Shown here piece by piece: positions 45,353 to 54,118 of a stretch of DNA of 64,000 nt. The DNA comes from Clostridium vitabionis (GTDB lineage: Bacteria; Bacillota; Clostridia; Lachnospirales; Lachnospiraceae). The position numbers and the translations under genes are program-made. The first letter of the stretch is position 1. The number at the start of each line of letters is the position of its first letter. The notes beneath the pieces were generated by a model. The model did not search any database. It saw only the letters and a program-made list of their open reading frames with translations, and was not told where the DNA came from. The DNA is taken from positions 504,394-568,393 of the forward strand of contig NZ_JADKQA010000001.1 of assembly GCF_015351765.1 (NCBI RefSeq), written 5' to 3'.

Positions 45353-47560
45353 ATGCGGGGGAAAATGATCGAGACGCCGATGGGGGCGATCCACATGCAG
45401 CCCACCGACGAGATCGGCGGATTTATGGTCCGCTCGGGTATTTACCAGCTCAACGGGGCAACCGAGCTTCCGGGCGCGGTGAACTTCACGGTTACGTCCA
45501 AGGGGGCGAAGGCCGTCTACCTCCTTCTGTTCCACAGGACGGAATATGAACCGTTCGCCGTGCTCCATTTCCCGGAGAAGTACCGGATCGGCAATGTCTA
45601 CTCGATGATCGTCTTCGATCTGGATATCGGGGAATTCGAGTACGCCTACTCGGTCGACGGTCCCTGGGATCCGAAGAAGGGGCTGCTCTTTGATCGGAAA
45701 AATGTCCTCCTCGATCCCTACGCCCGCGCCGTGACGGGGCAGAGTGTCTGGGGAACCCGGAATCAGCATTTTTATAAGGCAAGGGTCGTCAGCAGCACCT
45801 TCGACTGGGGGGAGGAGCAGAATCCCCGGATCCCGATGCAGGATCTCGTGATCTACGAGATGCATGTGCGCGGCTTCACGAGAGATCCGTCCTCCGGCGT
45901 GAAATTCCGCGGGACCTTCCAGGGCGTCCGGGAGAAGATTCCCTATCTCCGGGATCTCGGTGTGAACGCGGTCGAGCTGATGCCCGTCTTTGAGTTCGAC
46001 GAGACGAGGGGTGAGCGGTGTGTGGATGGGAAGGTTCTCCTTGATTACTGGGGGTATAACCCGGTTTCCTTCTTTGCGCCGAACACCAGCTACGCGGCGG
46101 ACAAGGAGTACAACCGAGAGGGGCTCGGTCTCAAGGAGCTGGTCCGCGATCTCAATCAGAACGGCATCGAGTGCCTGCTGGACGTCGTCTTCAACCACAC
46201 GGCGGAGGGAAATGAGGACGGGCCGGTTTTTTCCTTTAAGGGTTTCGACAACAACATTTACTATATGCTGACGCCGGACGGGCATTACTACAATTTCAGC
46301 GGCTGCGGCAATACCTTCAACTGCAACCATCCCATGGTCCGGAACTTCATTCTCGACTGCCTGCGCTACTGGACCGTGAGCTATCATATCGACGGTTTCC
46401 GCTTCGATCTCGCCAGCATTCTCGGCCGGAACGAGGACGGGTCGCCGATGATGAAGCCGCCGCTCCTGGAAAATCTTGCCTGCGACCCGCTTCTCGGGGA
46501 TGTCAAGCTGATCGCCGAGGCCTGGGATGCCGGCGGGCTCTACCAGGTGGGCAATTTCCCCGCCCGGGGGCGCTGGTCGGAGTGGAACGGCCGCTACCGG
46601 GACGATATGCGGAATTTCCTTAAGGGGGATTACGGGATGGCGGAGACGGCGGCCCGCCGGATCACCGGCTCGTCCGACCTCTACGACCCGAAGATCCGGG
46701 GAAATGCCGCGTCCGTGAACTTTCTCAACTGCCACGACGGGTTTACCCTCTATGACCTGTATGCCTACAGCCGCAAGCACAACGAGGCGAATGGCTGGAA
46801 CAACACCGATGGCACAGATGACAACAGGAGCTGGAACTGCGGCGCCGAGGGGGAGACGGACGACCCGGCCATTCTGCGCCTCCGGGAGAGGCTCTGCCGG
46901 AATGCGATGGCTGTTCTCCTGATGAGCAGGGGAACGCCGATGTTCCTCGCCGGGGATGAATTCCTCAACTCCCAGCAGGGCAACAACAATGCCTACTGCC
47001 AGGATAATGAAATTTCCTGGCTGAACTGGCACGATCTGGAAAAAAATCGCGATTTTCACGACTTTGTGCGCTTTATGATTCACTTCCGGGCGAAGCATCC
47101 GGTCATCCGGAGGGAGATGGAGGCAGCGCCGGGACTTCCGTCGATTTCCACCTGGCTTCCCGACGGGCGGACGAAGGCGCTTCGGGTGACCTATGCGGGT
47201 ATCGTCCGGGAGGCGGAAAGTGACAGGGCAGCAGGCTGCGCGCAGCATGCAGACATCGTCAGGGAGGCAGGAGGTTGCGGGGCGGAGGAACCGGCCCGGC
47301 CGCCGGAAGGCGCGGGGGTGCTTGACGCGGTCTCCCTCCTCGTCAATGTCTACTGGGAGCAGCAGCCGATGAACCTCCCGGAGCTTCCCCGGGGCTTTTG
47401 CTGGAGGCTTATGGCGGACACCTCGTGCAGATGGCTTCCCCGGGGCTTCCGGGAGGATGGAAATGGCAGCCGGACGGAAGCTTTCTTTCCGGGCGGCCGG
47501 GAGGTCCTTCTGGAACCGAGATCGGTGCTCGTATTTGCAGCGGGGAAAGGCGGAAATTGA
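45353..47560 (+). CDS. Glycogen debranching enzyme, GlgX/isoamylase-type GH13
   Basis: This 735-residue protein has an N-terminal CBM48-like domain and a GH13 barrel with VVFNHTAEG near 278, the nucleophile in GFRFDLASI near 349, the acid in LIAEAWDAGG near 388, and the transition-state Asp in NCHDGFTLYD near 463. It cleaves alpha-1,6 branches and would work with glgP. A C-terminal insertion at about 617-660 is low complexity and contains a degenerate IVREA repeat. GGAGG eight bases upstream supports ATG 45353. Confidence 0.9.
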   Translation: MRGKMIETPMGAIHMQPTDEIGGFMVRSGIYQLNGATELPGAVNFTVTSKGAKAVYLLLFHRTEYEPFAVLHFPEKYRIGNVYSMIVFDLDIGEFEYAYSVDGPWDPKKGLLFDRKNVLLDPYARAVTGQSVWGTRNQHFYKARVVSSTFDWGEEQNPRIPMQDLVIYEMHVRGFTRDPSSGVKFRGTFQGVREKIPYLRDLGVNAVELMPVFEFDETRGERCVDGKVLLDYWGYNPVSFFAPNTSYAADKEYNREGLGLKELVRDLNQNGIECLLDVVFNHTAEGNEDGPVFSFKGFDNNIYYMLTPDGHYYNFSGCGNTFNCNHPMVRNFILDCLRYWTVSYHIDGFRFDLASILGRNEDGSPMMKPPLLENLACDPLLGDVKLIAEAWDAGGLYQVGNFPARGRWSEWNGRYRDDMRNFLKGDYGMAETAARRITGSSDLYDPKIRGNAASVNFLNCHDGFTLYDLYAYSRKHNEANGWNNTDGTDDNRSWNCGAEGETDDPAILRLRERLCRNAMAVLLMSRGTPMFLAGDEFLNSQQGNNNAYCQDNEISWLNWHDLEKNRDFHDFVRFMIHFRAKHPVIRREMEAAPGLPSISTWLPDGRTKALRVTYAGIVREAESDRAAGCAQHADIVREAGGCGAEEPARPPEGAGVLDAVSLLVNVYWEQQPMNLPELPRGFCWRLMADTSCRWLPRGFREDGNGSRTEAFFPGGREVLLEPRSVLVFAAGKGGN

Positions 47561-47563
47561 GCA

Positions 47564-48481
47564 ATGGTGGACTATATTCCGATTCACGATTTTGATGACC
47601 CTGCGCTCTCGGTGTACGCGAGGCTCAGGGAGCCGGAGCTCCTGCACGCCTTTGAACCCGGACCCGGGCTCTTCATCGCGGAGAGCCCGAAGGTGATCGG
47701 GAGAGCGCTGGATGCCGGCTATCGGCCGGTATCCCTCCTCGCGGAGACGGGAAGGTGTACCGACCCTGAAACCGCGGAGGTGATCGCCCGCTGCGCGGAA
47801 GCGCACGCGGGGGAAAATGCCGGCCGAGTTCCGGAAAATGCGGAGAAAGATTTCGGTTCCGCGCCGGCCTCTTTCGGGGAAAATGCCATTTTCCCGGTCT
47901 ATACGGCGGATTTTCAGGTGCTTTCCCGGCTGACCGGCTTTCCGCTGACGAGAGGCGTCCTCTGCGCGATGCGGCGGCGTGCGCTTCCCCCTGTCAGTGA
48001 CATCCTGCACGGTGCCTCCCGGATCGCGGTCTTCGAGAGCGTGGAAAACCCGACCAATCTCGGGGCGATGTTCCGCTCGGCAGCCGCGCTCGGGGTTGAC
48101 GCGGTGCTTCTTTCGCCGGGGTGTACGGATCCCCTTTACCGCCGCGCCGCCCGGGTGAGTATGGGCACAGTCTTCCAGGTGCCTTGGACTTCAGTCCGGA
48201 AAGCGGAGGACTGGCCGGAAAACTGCCTCAAGCTTCTTCGTCGGGAAGGATTTTTCCTCGTCTCCCTGGCGCTCCGCGACGACGCGGTGCCTCTCGATGA
48301 CCCGCGCCTTCGGGAGAAGGAAAAGCTTGCCCTGATTCTCGGCACGGAGGGGGACGGGCTCACAGAGAAGACCATCCGGATGAGCGATATTCCGGTGATT
48401 ATCCCGATGGGGCACGGCGTAGATTCGCTGAACGTTGCGGCTGCGTCCGCGGTCGCGTTCTGGGAACTCAGGAAAAGGTGA
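47564..48481 (+). CDS. SpoU/TrmH-family RNA 2'-O-methyltransferase
   Basis: This 305-residue protein has the three SPOUT knot motifs: ENPTNLGAMFRSAAALG near 166, LILGTEGDGL near 258, and IPMGHGVDSLNVAAASAVAFW near 280. An N-terminal substrate-binding domain precedes them. It would methylate rRNA or tRNA ribose. The target cannot be read from sequence. It starts four bases after the debranching gene. Confidence 0.92.
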   Translation: MVDYIPIHDFDDPALSVYARLREPELLHAFEPGPGLFIAESPKVIGRALDAGYRPVSLLAETGRCTDPETAEVIARCAEAHAGENAGRVPENAEKDFGSAPASFGENAIFPVYTADFQVLSRLTGFPLTRGVLCAMRRRALPPVSDILHGASRIAVFESVENPTNLGAMFRSAAALGVDAVLLSPGCTDPLYRRAARVSMGTVFQVPWTSVRKAEDWPENCLKLLRREGFFLVSLALRDDAVPLDDPRLREKEKLALILGTEGDGLTEKTIRMSDIPVIIPMGHGVDSLNVAAASAVAFWELRKR

Positions 48482-48628
48482 TGGCAGGGGAAAGCGGGGT
48501 TCTCCCGCGGGGGACGGTGCTGGGCAGAACTCGCCTAAACCTTTCCGGAAAACCTTGCGGAGTATCGGAAACTTTGATACAATGACAACTGTTCCTGAAA
48601 TTTCGGAAATGATGCAGATGCGTTCCAG

Positions 48629-48711
48629 GCCGGCATGTCGGAATGGCAGACGAGGAGGACTCAAAATCCTTTGATGGCAGCATCGTGTGGGTTCGAGTCC
48701 CACTGCCGGCA
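48629..48711 (+). tRNA. tRNA-Leu (anticodon CAA)
   Basis: This 83-base tRNA has acceptor GCCGGCA/TGCCGGC, anticodon loop CTCAAAA (anticodon CAA), a long variable arm GATG-GCAG-CATC and T arm GTGGGTTCGAGTCCCAC. The discriminator is A and CCA is not encoded. It marks the left edge of the CRISPR-Cas region. Confidence 0.95.
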
Positions 48712-48716
48712 TTGCA

Positions 48717-48765
48717 ATCGAGTAGGAGAAAGCCTCCACGGGAGACTTTCTCCTACTCGATTTAT
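48717..48765 (+). terminator. Terminator after tRNA-Leu
   Basis: ATCGAGTAGGAGAAAG pairs with CTTTCTCCTACTCGAT in a 16-bp perfect stem, followed by TTTAT. Confidence 0.85.
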
Positions 48766-48803
48766 GCCATAAATTTTTCCTGCAATGTGTCCTGTATAAT
48801 CAT
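48762..48803 (-). pseudogene. Remnant of a hicB 3' end
   Basis: Read on the - strand, this segment encodes MIIQDTLQEKFMA and a stop. The last 33 bases differ from the 3' end of the intact hicB gene at 58627 at only three positions (LQDTLKEKFTA there). The rest of the gene is gone. The remnant directly precedes the repeat-like RNA upstream of cas3, and a TATAAT at 48795-48800 lies within it. Confidence 0.7.
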
Positions 48804-48931
48804 GGCGGGCGTGCATCCATATCGTCGCTGTCGTACAAGGACGGCGATTGTGAGTAGAAATTAATTTTTTATCAGCAGGAATTGATGCAGGGAGGGGATG
48901 GCCGGTTCGTGCGGATCGGCCATCTCTTTAT
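48804..48931 (+). ncRNA. Candidate crRNA-like regulatory RNA upstream of cas3
   Basis: At 48824-48861 is a solitary repeat-like element. GTCGC is followed by an 8-bp stem TCGCTGTC/GACGGCGA with a seven-base loop, then TGTGAGTAGAAAT, the exact 13-base tail of the array repeats. The stem sequence differs from that of the array but the fold is kept. A spacer-like stretch starts at 48862 (TAATTTTTTATCA). A hairpin GATGGCCG/CGGCCATC with TCTTTAT (48897-48931) could end the RNA, and TATAAT at 48795-48800 could start it near 48807, though no good -35 is seen. Cas5c processing to a guide is inferred, not shown. Confidence 0.65.
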
Positions 48932-48946
48932 CAATACAAAAAACAA

Positions 48947-48994
48947 CTCTAATTATTTATAATATATTGCAATCTCTCTATCTTGATCTATAAT
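48947..48994 (+). promoter_or_regulatory. cas operon promoter with predicted guide-RNA target
   Basis: TTGCAA (48967-48972) and TATAAT (48989-48994) are 16 bases apart, 43 bases before cas3. CTC at 48947-48949, a YYC-type motif, is followed by TAATTATTTATAA. This matches spacer positions 1-13 of the upstream repeat-like RNA except at positions 6 and 12. A full type I-C footprint from 48950 would cover the -35 element. Confidence 0.65.
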
Positions 48995-49037
48995 CATTGT
49001 AAGACAATTGAAGTGAGAATTCAGCAGGAGTTGTAAA

Positions 49038-51419
49038 ATGATTCAATATATCGCACATCTTAAAGAAAACGAGGCTGGCGCTGCCGCGGGTTCGGAACAG
49101 GCGGTGGATTCTCTCCCGGATAGCTGGAAACAGCCGGTATGCGATCATCTGGAGAAGACCGCGGAATTGGCAGCGGCCATGGCTGCGGATCCATGGAAAA
49201 ACGTTGTATTTGACATGGGCATTCTCCATGATATCGGGAAATATCAGGCATCCTTTCAGAAGAAAATCCGTGGGGAAAATCTCCGCGTCGATCATTCCAC
49301 CTGCGGCGCGATCGAAGCGGGGAAAAGGCTCGGTATGCCGGCAGCGATCTATATGGAATACTGCATTGCCGGACATCATGCCGGACTTCCGGATGGCGGC
49401 AGGAAGGAAGATCAGCCCGGAGAGATTTCCGGCGGACATGCCACTCTTTCCGGCCGGCTCAAACAGACTGATTTTGAATCCTATGATGCGTACAGGAAAG
49501 AAGTATCGCTTCGTCCGGTCGACCAGGGAAGATTGGGAAATTATCTGCTGGAAGAAGCCAGGAAACTTCAGAAGACCGATCCGCAGAGAATGGCCGAACT
49601 GTTGATCGATGAGACTTCGTATCTCATCCGATATTGCTATTCGTGCCTTGTTGATGCGGATTCCCTGGATACAGAGCATTTTTGCAAGGATACGGAAAGG
49701 GCGACGCTGAGAACGGATTTCGCGGCGTGCCTTGAAAAACTGGACAGGCAGATGGAATCGTTCAGGAAAAATGCGAACCGGACACTTCTCCAGCAGACAC
49801 GCTCGGATATTCAGGAGCAGGCATTTCAGAATATTGCGGAGGACGCGGACGTTTATCTGATGAGCATGCCAACCGGCAGCGGAAAAACCCTATGCAGCGC
49901 GAAGTGTGCGCTGATGAAAGCACTCGGGGAACAGAAGAAACATATTATCTATGTCATCCCGTATAACAGCATTATTTCCCAGACAGCGGATCAGTTTCAG
50001 CAGATTTTCAACGGGGAAGGCGGCGGGGGTACGAGGGTGGCCAATATCCTGCGGCATCAGTCAACGTATTCGGTTGAAGACGATGAGAACGCGGATGATG
50101 CGTATAAGCTGCAGGTTGGTCAGGCAGTTGAGAACTGGGATGCGGACTTTATTATAACAACGGAAGTGCAGTTTTTTGAGACACTTTTTTCCCATCGGCG
50201 GAGCAGGCTCCGGAAAATGCACAATATGGCGGACAGCGTTTTGATCTTCGACGAAGCACACCTGATTCCGGTGGATTTTATGCAGCCCTGTCTGGAGGGA
50301 ATCGCTGTGCTGACGAAAAAGCTTGGCTGCAAAGCGATCTTTTTGACAGCTACGATGCCGGATTATCGTGAACTGCTTGACCGCTATTCCCTGCCGGGAC
50401 TTCGGGTTCGGGAACTTGTGCCGGACAAAAGCCGGTTTGATGTATTCCGCAAGTGCAGGTTCCAGAACCTTGGCCGGATAACGGAAGAACAGCTTCTGAC
50501 GCAGCTTGGCAGTTCGCCGTCAACGCTGGTTGTGGTCAATTCCAGAAAAACTGCGCGCAGTTTCTATGAAAAGCTGGGCGGCGAATCCAGAAAAGGACTT
50601 TATCATTTATCCACATACATGACCAAGCGGGATATCCAGTTGACGATTGACGGGATCCGGCAGGCACTTGCCGCGGTAAGGGAAGATTCCGATCCGGTGA
50701 TCGTCATCTCAACGTCTCTGATTGAAGCGGGAGTTGACCTGGACTTTTGCACTGCCTACCGGGAGCTGACCGGCCTGGACAGCATCCTGCAGACGGGCGG
50801 CCGATGCAATCGGGAAGGAAAGAGAAAATCCGGGGATGTTTATGTTTTTGAACTGCGTGATGGAACGGACACAAGACGGGCGGATAAGGATCCGAAAGTC
50901 ATGGTCACCCGTGCGCTCCTCAAGGAATATCCGGACGTTTCCGATGAGCTGTGTATCCGGGAATATTATCAGCGGGTTTATCTTGCTGACGAGGACAAAA
51001 TCACCGGCAAATCGATGGCTCGTCAGATGATGGCAAACGGGATCCCCGTGAATGCAAGAAACATTCCGATCGGATCCATTCCATTCGCGTCCTACGAGCC
51101 GGAAATGATCATCAGCGCGGACGAGTCAGTGATCGTCCCGGAGACAGAGGAAGCACAGAATCTTGTTGAACAGATCCGCTATTGCGGCATATCGCGAAAC
51201 ACGATGCGCCAGCTGCAGCAGTATACCTGCAGCGTGCCGAGAAATATGCTGGAAGAGCTCTACCGCCAGGGGGTGGTGGAAAATCTAGCTGACCGGATCA
51301 GGCCGGCAGCGCCCGGCGGAAAAGGACGCGGGAACCGTATCCTATGCCTTGCCAATATGGAGTATTACCGCAGGGAAAAAGGAATTCTGACGGAGGGGGT
51401 GGATGATTATGTCGATTAA
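49038..51419 (+). CDS. cas3: CRISPR-associated helicase-nuclease Cas3
   Basis: This 793-residue protein has an N-terminal HD nuclease domain (LHDIGKYQ near 59, DHSTCGAIEAG near 85, AGHHAGLPDGG near 111). An SF2 helicase follows, with Walker A MPTGSGKTLCS near 276, DEAH box IFDEAHLIP near 403, FLTATMP near 435 and motif VI QTGGRCNREG near 590. It degrades DNA unwound after Cascade binding. AGCAGGAG precedes the ATG. First gene of the type I-C operon. Confidence 0.96.
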   Translation: MIQYIAHLKENEAGAAAGSEQAVDSLPDSWKQPVCDHLEKTAELAAAMAADPWKNVVFDMGILHDIGKYQASFQKKIRGENLRVDHSTCGAIEAGKRLGMPAAIYMEYCIAGHHAGLPDGGRKEDQPGEISGGHATLSGRLKQTDFESYDAYRKEVSLRPVDQGRLGNYLLEEARKLQKTDPQRMAELLIDETSYLIRYCYSCLVDADSLDTEHFCKDTERATLRTDFAACLEKLDRQMESFRKNANRTLLQQTRSDIQEQAFQNIAEDADVYLMSMPTGSGKTLCSAKCALMKALGEQKKHIIYVIPYNSIISQTADQFQQIFNGEGGGGTRVANILRHQSTYSVEDDENADDAYKLQVGQAVENWDADFIITTEVQFFETLFSHRRSRLRKMHNMADSVLIFDEAHLIPVDFMQPCLEGIAVLTKKLGCKAIFLTATMPDYRELLDRYSLPGLRVRELVPDKSRFDVFRKCRFQNLGRITEEQLLTQLGSSPSTLVVVNSRKTARSFYEKLGGESRKGLYHLSTYMTKRDIQLTIDGIRQALAAVREDSDPVIVISTSLIEAGVDLDFCTAYRELTGLDSILQTGGRCNREGKRKSGDVYVFELRDGTDTRRADKDPKVMVTRALLKEYPDVSDELCIREYYQRVYLADEDKITGKSMARQMMANGIPVNARNIPIGSIPFASYEPEMIISADESVIVPETEEAQNLVEQIRYCGISRNTMRQLQQYTCSVPRNMLEELYRQGVVENLADRIRPAAPGGKGRGNRILCLANMEYYRREKGILTEGVDDYVD

Positions 51420-52170
51420 AGTGATTGTGAGCGGGCCGCGGGCGTGCTTTACCCGGCCGGAGATGAAGGCGGAACGGGTGAGCTATGATGTTCCGACGCC
51501 AGGAGCGCTGGAAGGACTGTTAAAAAGCGTTTATTGGAAACCGGCCATGCGGTACGAAATTGATAAAATTGTTGTCTATCATCCGATCGTATTTACGAAT
51601 GTCAGGCGCAATGAAGTGAAGTCAAAGGTGAAGTTCAGCAAGATGAAGGCCCAGATGCTCGAAGCACAGAAAGTGAAGGAGGGCGGGCAAAACGAGATCA
51701 TCACCGATCCGCGCATTTACACCAATATCGGGGATGAGCGGACGCAGAGAGCTTCGATGATTTTGAAAAATGTCCGATACGGCGTTGAATTTCACATCGA
51801 ACTTACGGGAATTCGCGGGGAACGGGAGAGCCGGGAATGTGATCCGTTGAAAAAACATGAGGCGGAATTTATCAGGCGCTGCAGAAAGGGGCAGTATTTC
51901 CGCCAGCCCTGCCTCGGGTGTGCCGAATTTCCGGCGGACATTGTTCTGACGGATCATTTCGACAGGGAGGAAATCAGTCCTGAGAACGTGGGGACAAGGG
52001 ATCTCGGGTTTATGCTCTATAAGGTATGTTTTAAAGACGGAGGCCATCCGGTCAATGATGACTGGAAACGGAATATTTATTCGGATGAGGCGGAGAGCCG
52101 GTTTTACCGGCCGGTGATGCAGGATGGTGTCATTGATGTCGCCAAGTACAGGGGGGCGTTGTTATGCTGA
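51403..52170 (+). CDS. cas5c: Cas5c (Cas5d), crRNA-processing Cascade subunit
   Basis: This 255-residue protein matches type I-C Cas5 (VSGPRACFTRPEMKAERVSYDVPTPGALEGLLKSVYW, with conserved Phe/Arg and a Gly-rich segment). In type I-C it replaces Cas6. It cuts the repeat at the base of its hairpin and stays on the 5' handle. The start overlaps the cas3 end by 17 bases with GGAGGGGG upstream. Confidence 0.95.
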   Translation: MIMSIKVIVSGPRACFTRPEMKAERVSYDVPTPGALEGLLKSVYWKPAMRYEIDKIVVYHPIVFTNVRRNEVKSKVKFSKMKAQMLEAQKVKEGGQNEIITDPRIYTNIGDERTQRASMILKNVRYGVEFHIELTGIRGERESRECDPLKKHEAEFIRRCRKGQYFRQPCLGCAEFPADIVLTDHFDREEISPENVGTRDLGFMLYKVCFKDGGHPVNDDWKRNIYSDEAESRFYRPVMQDGVIDVAKYRGALLC

Positions 52171-54089
52171 TCAGCGCGTTAAATGATTACTATAATGTCC
52201 TCATTGCGAGAAATATGATCACGGATTCCGGCTATGCCGATACAGACATCAGTTATCAGATTATCCTGTCCCCGGAGGGAAAACTTGTGGGGCTTCAGGA
52301 TTGCCGGAATTCGGAGACGGTGGAAAATGCCAAGGGGAAATCCGTCACCAGGATTTTCCCGAAGAAGATGAGTATTCCGGAGAGACCGCGTTCAACCACG
52401 GTGAGTGCCAACTATGTCGAAGTACGGCCCGGGTATATTTTCGGATTAGAGTATCATCCGGGAAAAAACGGCGATGAGGATATGCTTTCAACCGAGTCGA
52501 ATGGGACAACGGCAAAGCAGAAGGGAAAACTGAACTTACAGCATCAGAGTTTCTGTCAGGAAGTCCGGCAGGATTTCGGAGACATGACATCGCCGATTGC
52601 CATGGCCTATGTCCGGTTTGCCGAGACATGGCAGCCGGCACAGGAGACGAAGAATCCCTATCTTATGGGGATCAAGGCGGATTTAAATAAATGCAAATTT
52701 GTTTTCTGCCTCGAAGGTCATCCGGAAATGTGCCTGCAGGAGGAAGACCAGGTCCGTCAGAAATGGGGGAAGATGCGGGAAACGGAGGACAGCGGCATGG
52801 CGGATCAGGTGATCTGCCAGTGCGCGGTCACCGGGGAAAAACTTCCGGTCGCGGAGGTTCACGATGCCATGATTGCAGGCAGGGGCATCGGCATCAGGAA
52901 TGCCGGGATTAACCCGAGCCTTGTGAATTTCAAGCCGGAATCGTTCCTGTCCTACGGGCATGAGCAGGGGGAAAATGCCTGCATATCGGTTAGAGCGATG
53001 AAGCGTTATACCAAGGCTTTGAATTTTCTGCTGGTCAGCCCGTCGAATCACAGCTATATTGACGGGCAGACCATTGTGTACTGGTCCTCCGACGGGAATT
53101 CAGATAATGATATTTTGTGTAAAACCATATTTGATCAGCCGTCAGACCAATATTCCGCGGAGGAATTGGATTCAGCGCTTAGAGGGCTCATCGGCAGTGC
53201 AAACGCCGGGACGGTTACCGATACAAAGCTTGCCGATGTGCAAAGGCGGATCACGGCAGATACGGATTTCTATATTCTATGTCTTGCCCCGAACGCCTCA
53301 AGAATTCAGGTAAAGTATCTTGTACGGAAAAAATTTGGAAAGCTTCTGGAGAATATCGCCAGGTTTCAGCAGGAACTGCAGATATTTTCCAGGCAGAGAC
53401 CGGTCGCGCTCAGCGCGGTCAAGCAGGAACTTGTCTCGCCGTCATCGACGCATCCGGAGGATGATGATACGTCTTTTGACACTTTATTTCGTGCTGTTAT
53501 CGAAGGGACACCGTATCCGGTATGGTGTTTGCAGCGCATGATCACCCGGATGAAAAAGGATTCCGAACAGCAGCTGTCGTACCGATCAAGATATATCAGG
53601 CCGGGATTCATTAAGGCCTGCCTGATTCGAAATGCAAAGGAGAAGATTTCTATGGCTTATGATGGTAACAATACCAATCCTGCTTATGTATGCGGGGCGC
53701 TGTTTGCTGTGCTTCAGAAGATTCAGGAAGATTCGCTGCGGCAGGGATCAACTAAGGCCGTTCCCTTGGAGGACAATGGAACCGGTTTAGATCATGAAAA
53801 ACCGGAGCGGCTGAATCGAACCATCAAGGATGCCTATTTCAGCATGGCGGTGTCCAATCCGGCGGCAGTGATGCCGAAACTGATCAAATTGTCTACGCAT
53901 CACATGAAGAAATTGCAGCGGGAACATCCCGGCTGGGCAGCGAATGATGAGAAGATCCTGACGGAAACACTGGATAAGCTTAGCGGAGAATTCCCGGGAA
54001 CGTTAAATCTATATGACCAGGGACGGTTTATTCTGGGATATTCGCACAGATACAGTGCATTTTTCAAGAAAAACAACAATAACGAATAA
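52164..54089 (+). CDS. cas8c: Cas8c (Csd1), large Cascade subunit
   Basis: This 641-residue protein matches the Csd1 family from its start (LISALNDYYNVLIARNMI). It also contains the GRGIGIRNAGINPSLVNFKPESFLSYGHEQGENACIS segment typical of Cas8c. It recognises the PAM and holds the DNA. ATG 52164 overlaps the cas5c stop by seven bases. Confidence 0.95.
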   Translation: MLISALNDYYNVLIARNMITDSGYADTDISYQIILSPEGKLVGLQDCRNSETVENAKGKSVTRIFPKKMSIPERPRSTTVSANYVEVRPGYIFGLEYHPGKNGDEDMLSTESNGTTAKQKGKLNLQHQSFCQEVRQDFGDMTSPIAMAYVRFAETWQPAQETKNPYLMGIKADLNKCKFVFCLEGHPEMCLQEEDQVRQKWGKMRETEDSGMADQVICQCAVTGEKLPVAEVHDAMIAGRGIGIRNAGINPSLVNFKPESFLSYGHEQGENACISVRAMKRYTKALNFLLVSPSNHSYIDGQTIVYWSSDGNSDNDILCKTIFDQPSDQYSAEELDSALRGLIGSANAGTVTDTKLADVQRRITADTDFYILCLAPNASRIQVKYLVRKKFGKLLENIARFQQELQIFSRQRPVALSAVKQELVSPSSTHPEDDDTSFDTLFRAVIEGTPYPVWCLQRMITRMKKDSEQQLSYRSRYIRPGFIKACLIRNAKEKISMAYDGNNTNPAYVCGALFAVLQKIQEDSLRQGSTKAVPLEDNGTGLDHEKPERLNRTIKDAYFSMAVSNPAAVMPKLIKLSTHHMKKLQREHPGWAANDEKILTETLDKLSGEFPGTLNLYDQGRFILGYSHRYSAFFKKNNNNE

Positions 54090-54118
54090 AGTAAGAATTG
54101 ACGGAAGGGAGATCAAAA

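Noticed and set aside
48824-48861. The solitary repeat-like element as a tracrRNA or an ordinary decayed array end
   Set aside because: No cas9 or cas12 is present. The stem has changed on both sides while staying paired and the tail is unchanged, unlike random decay. It also lies upstream of cas3, away from the array.
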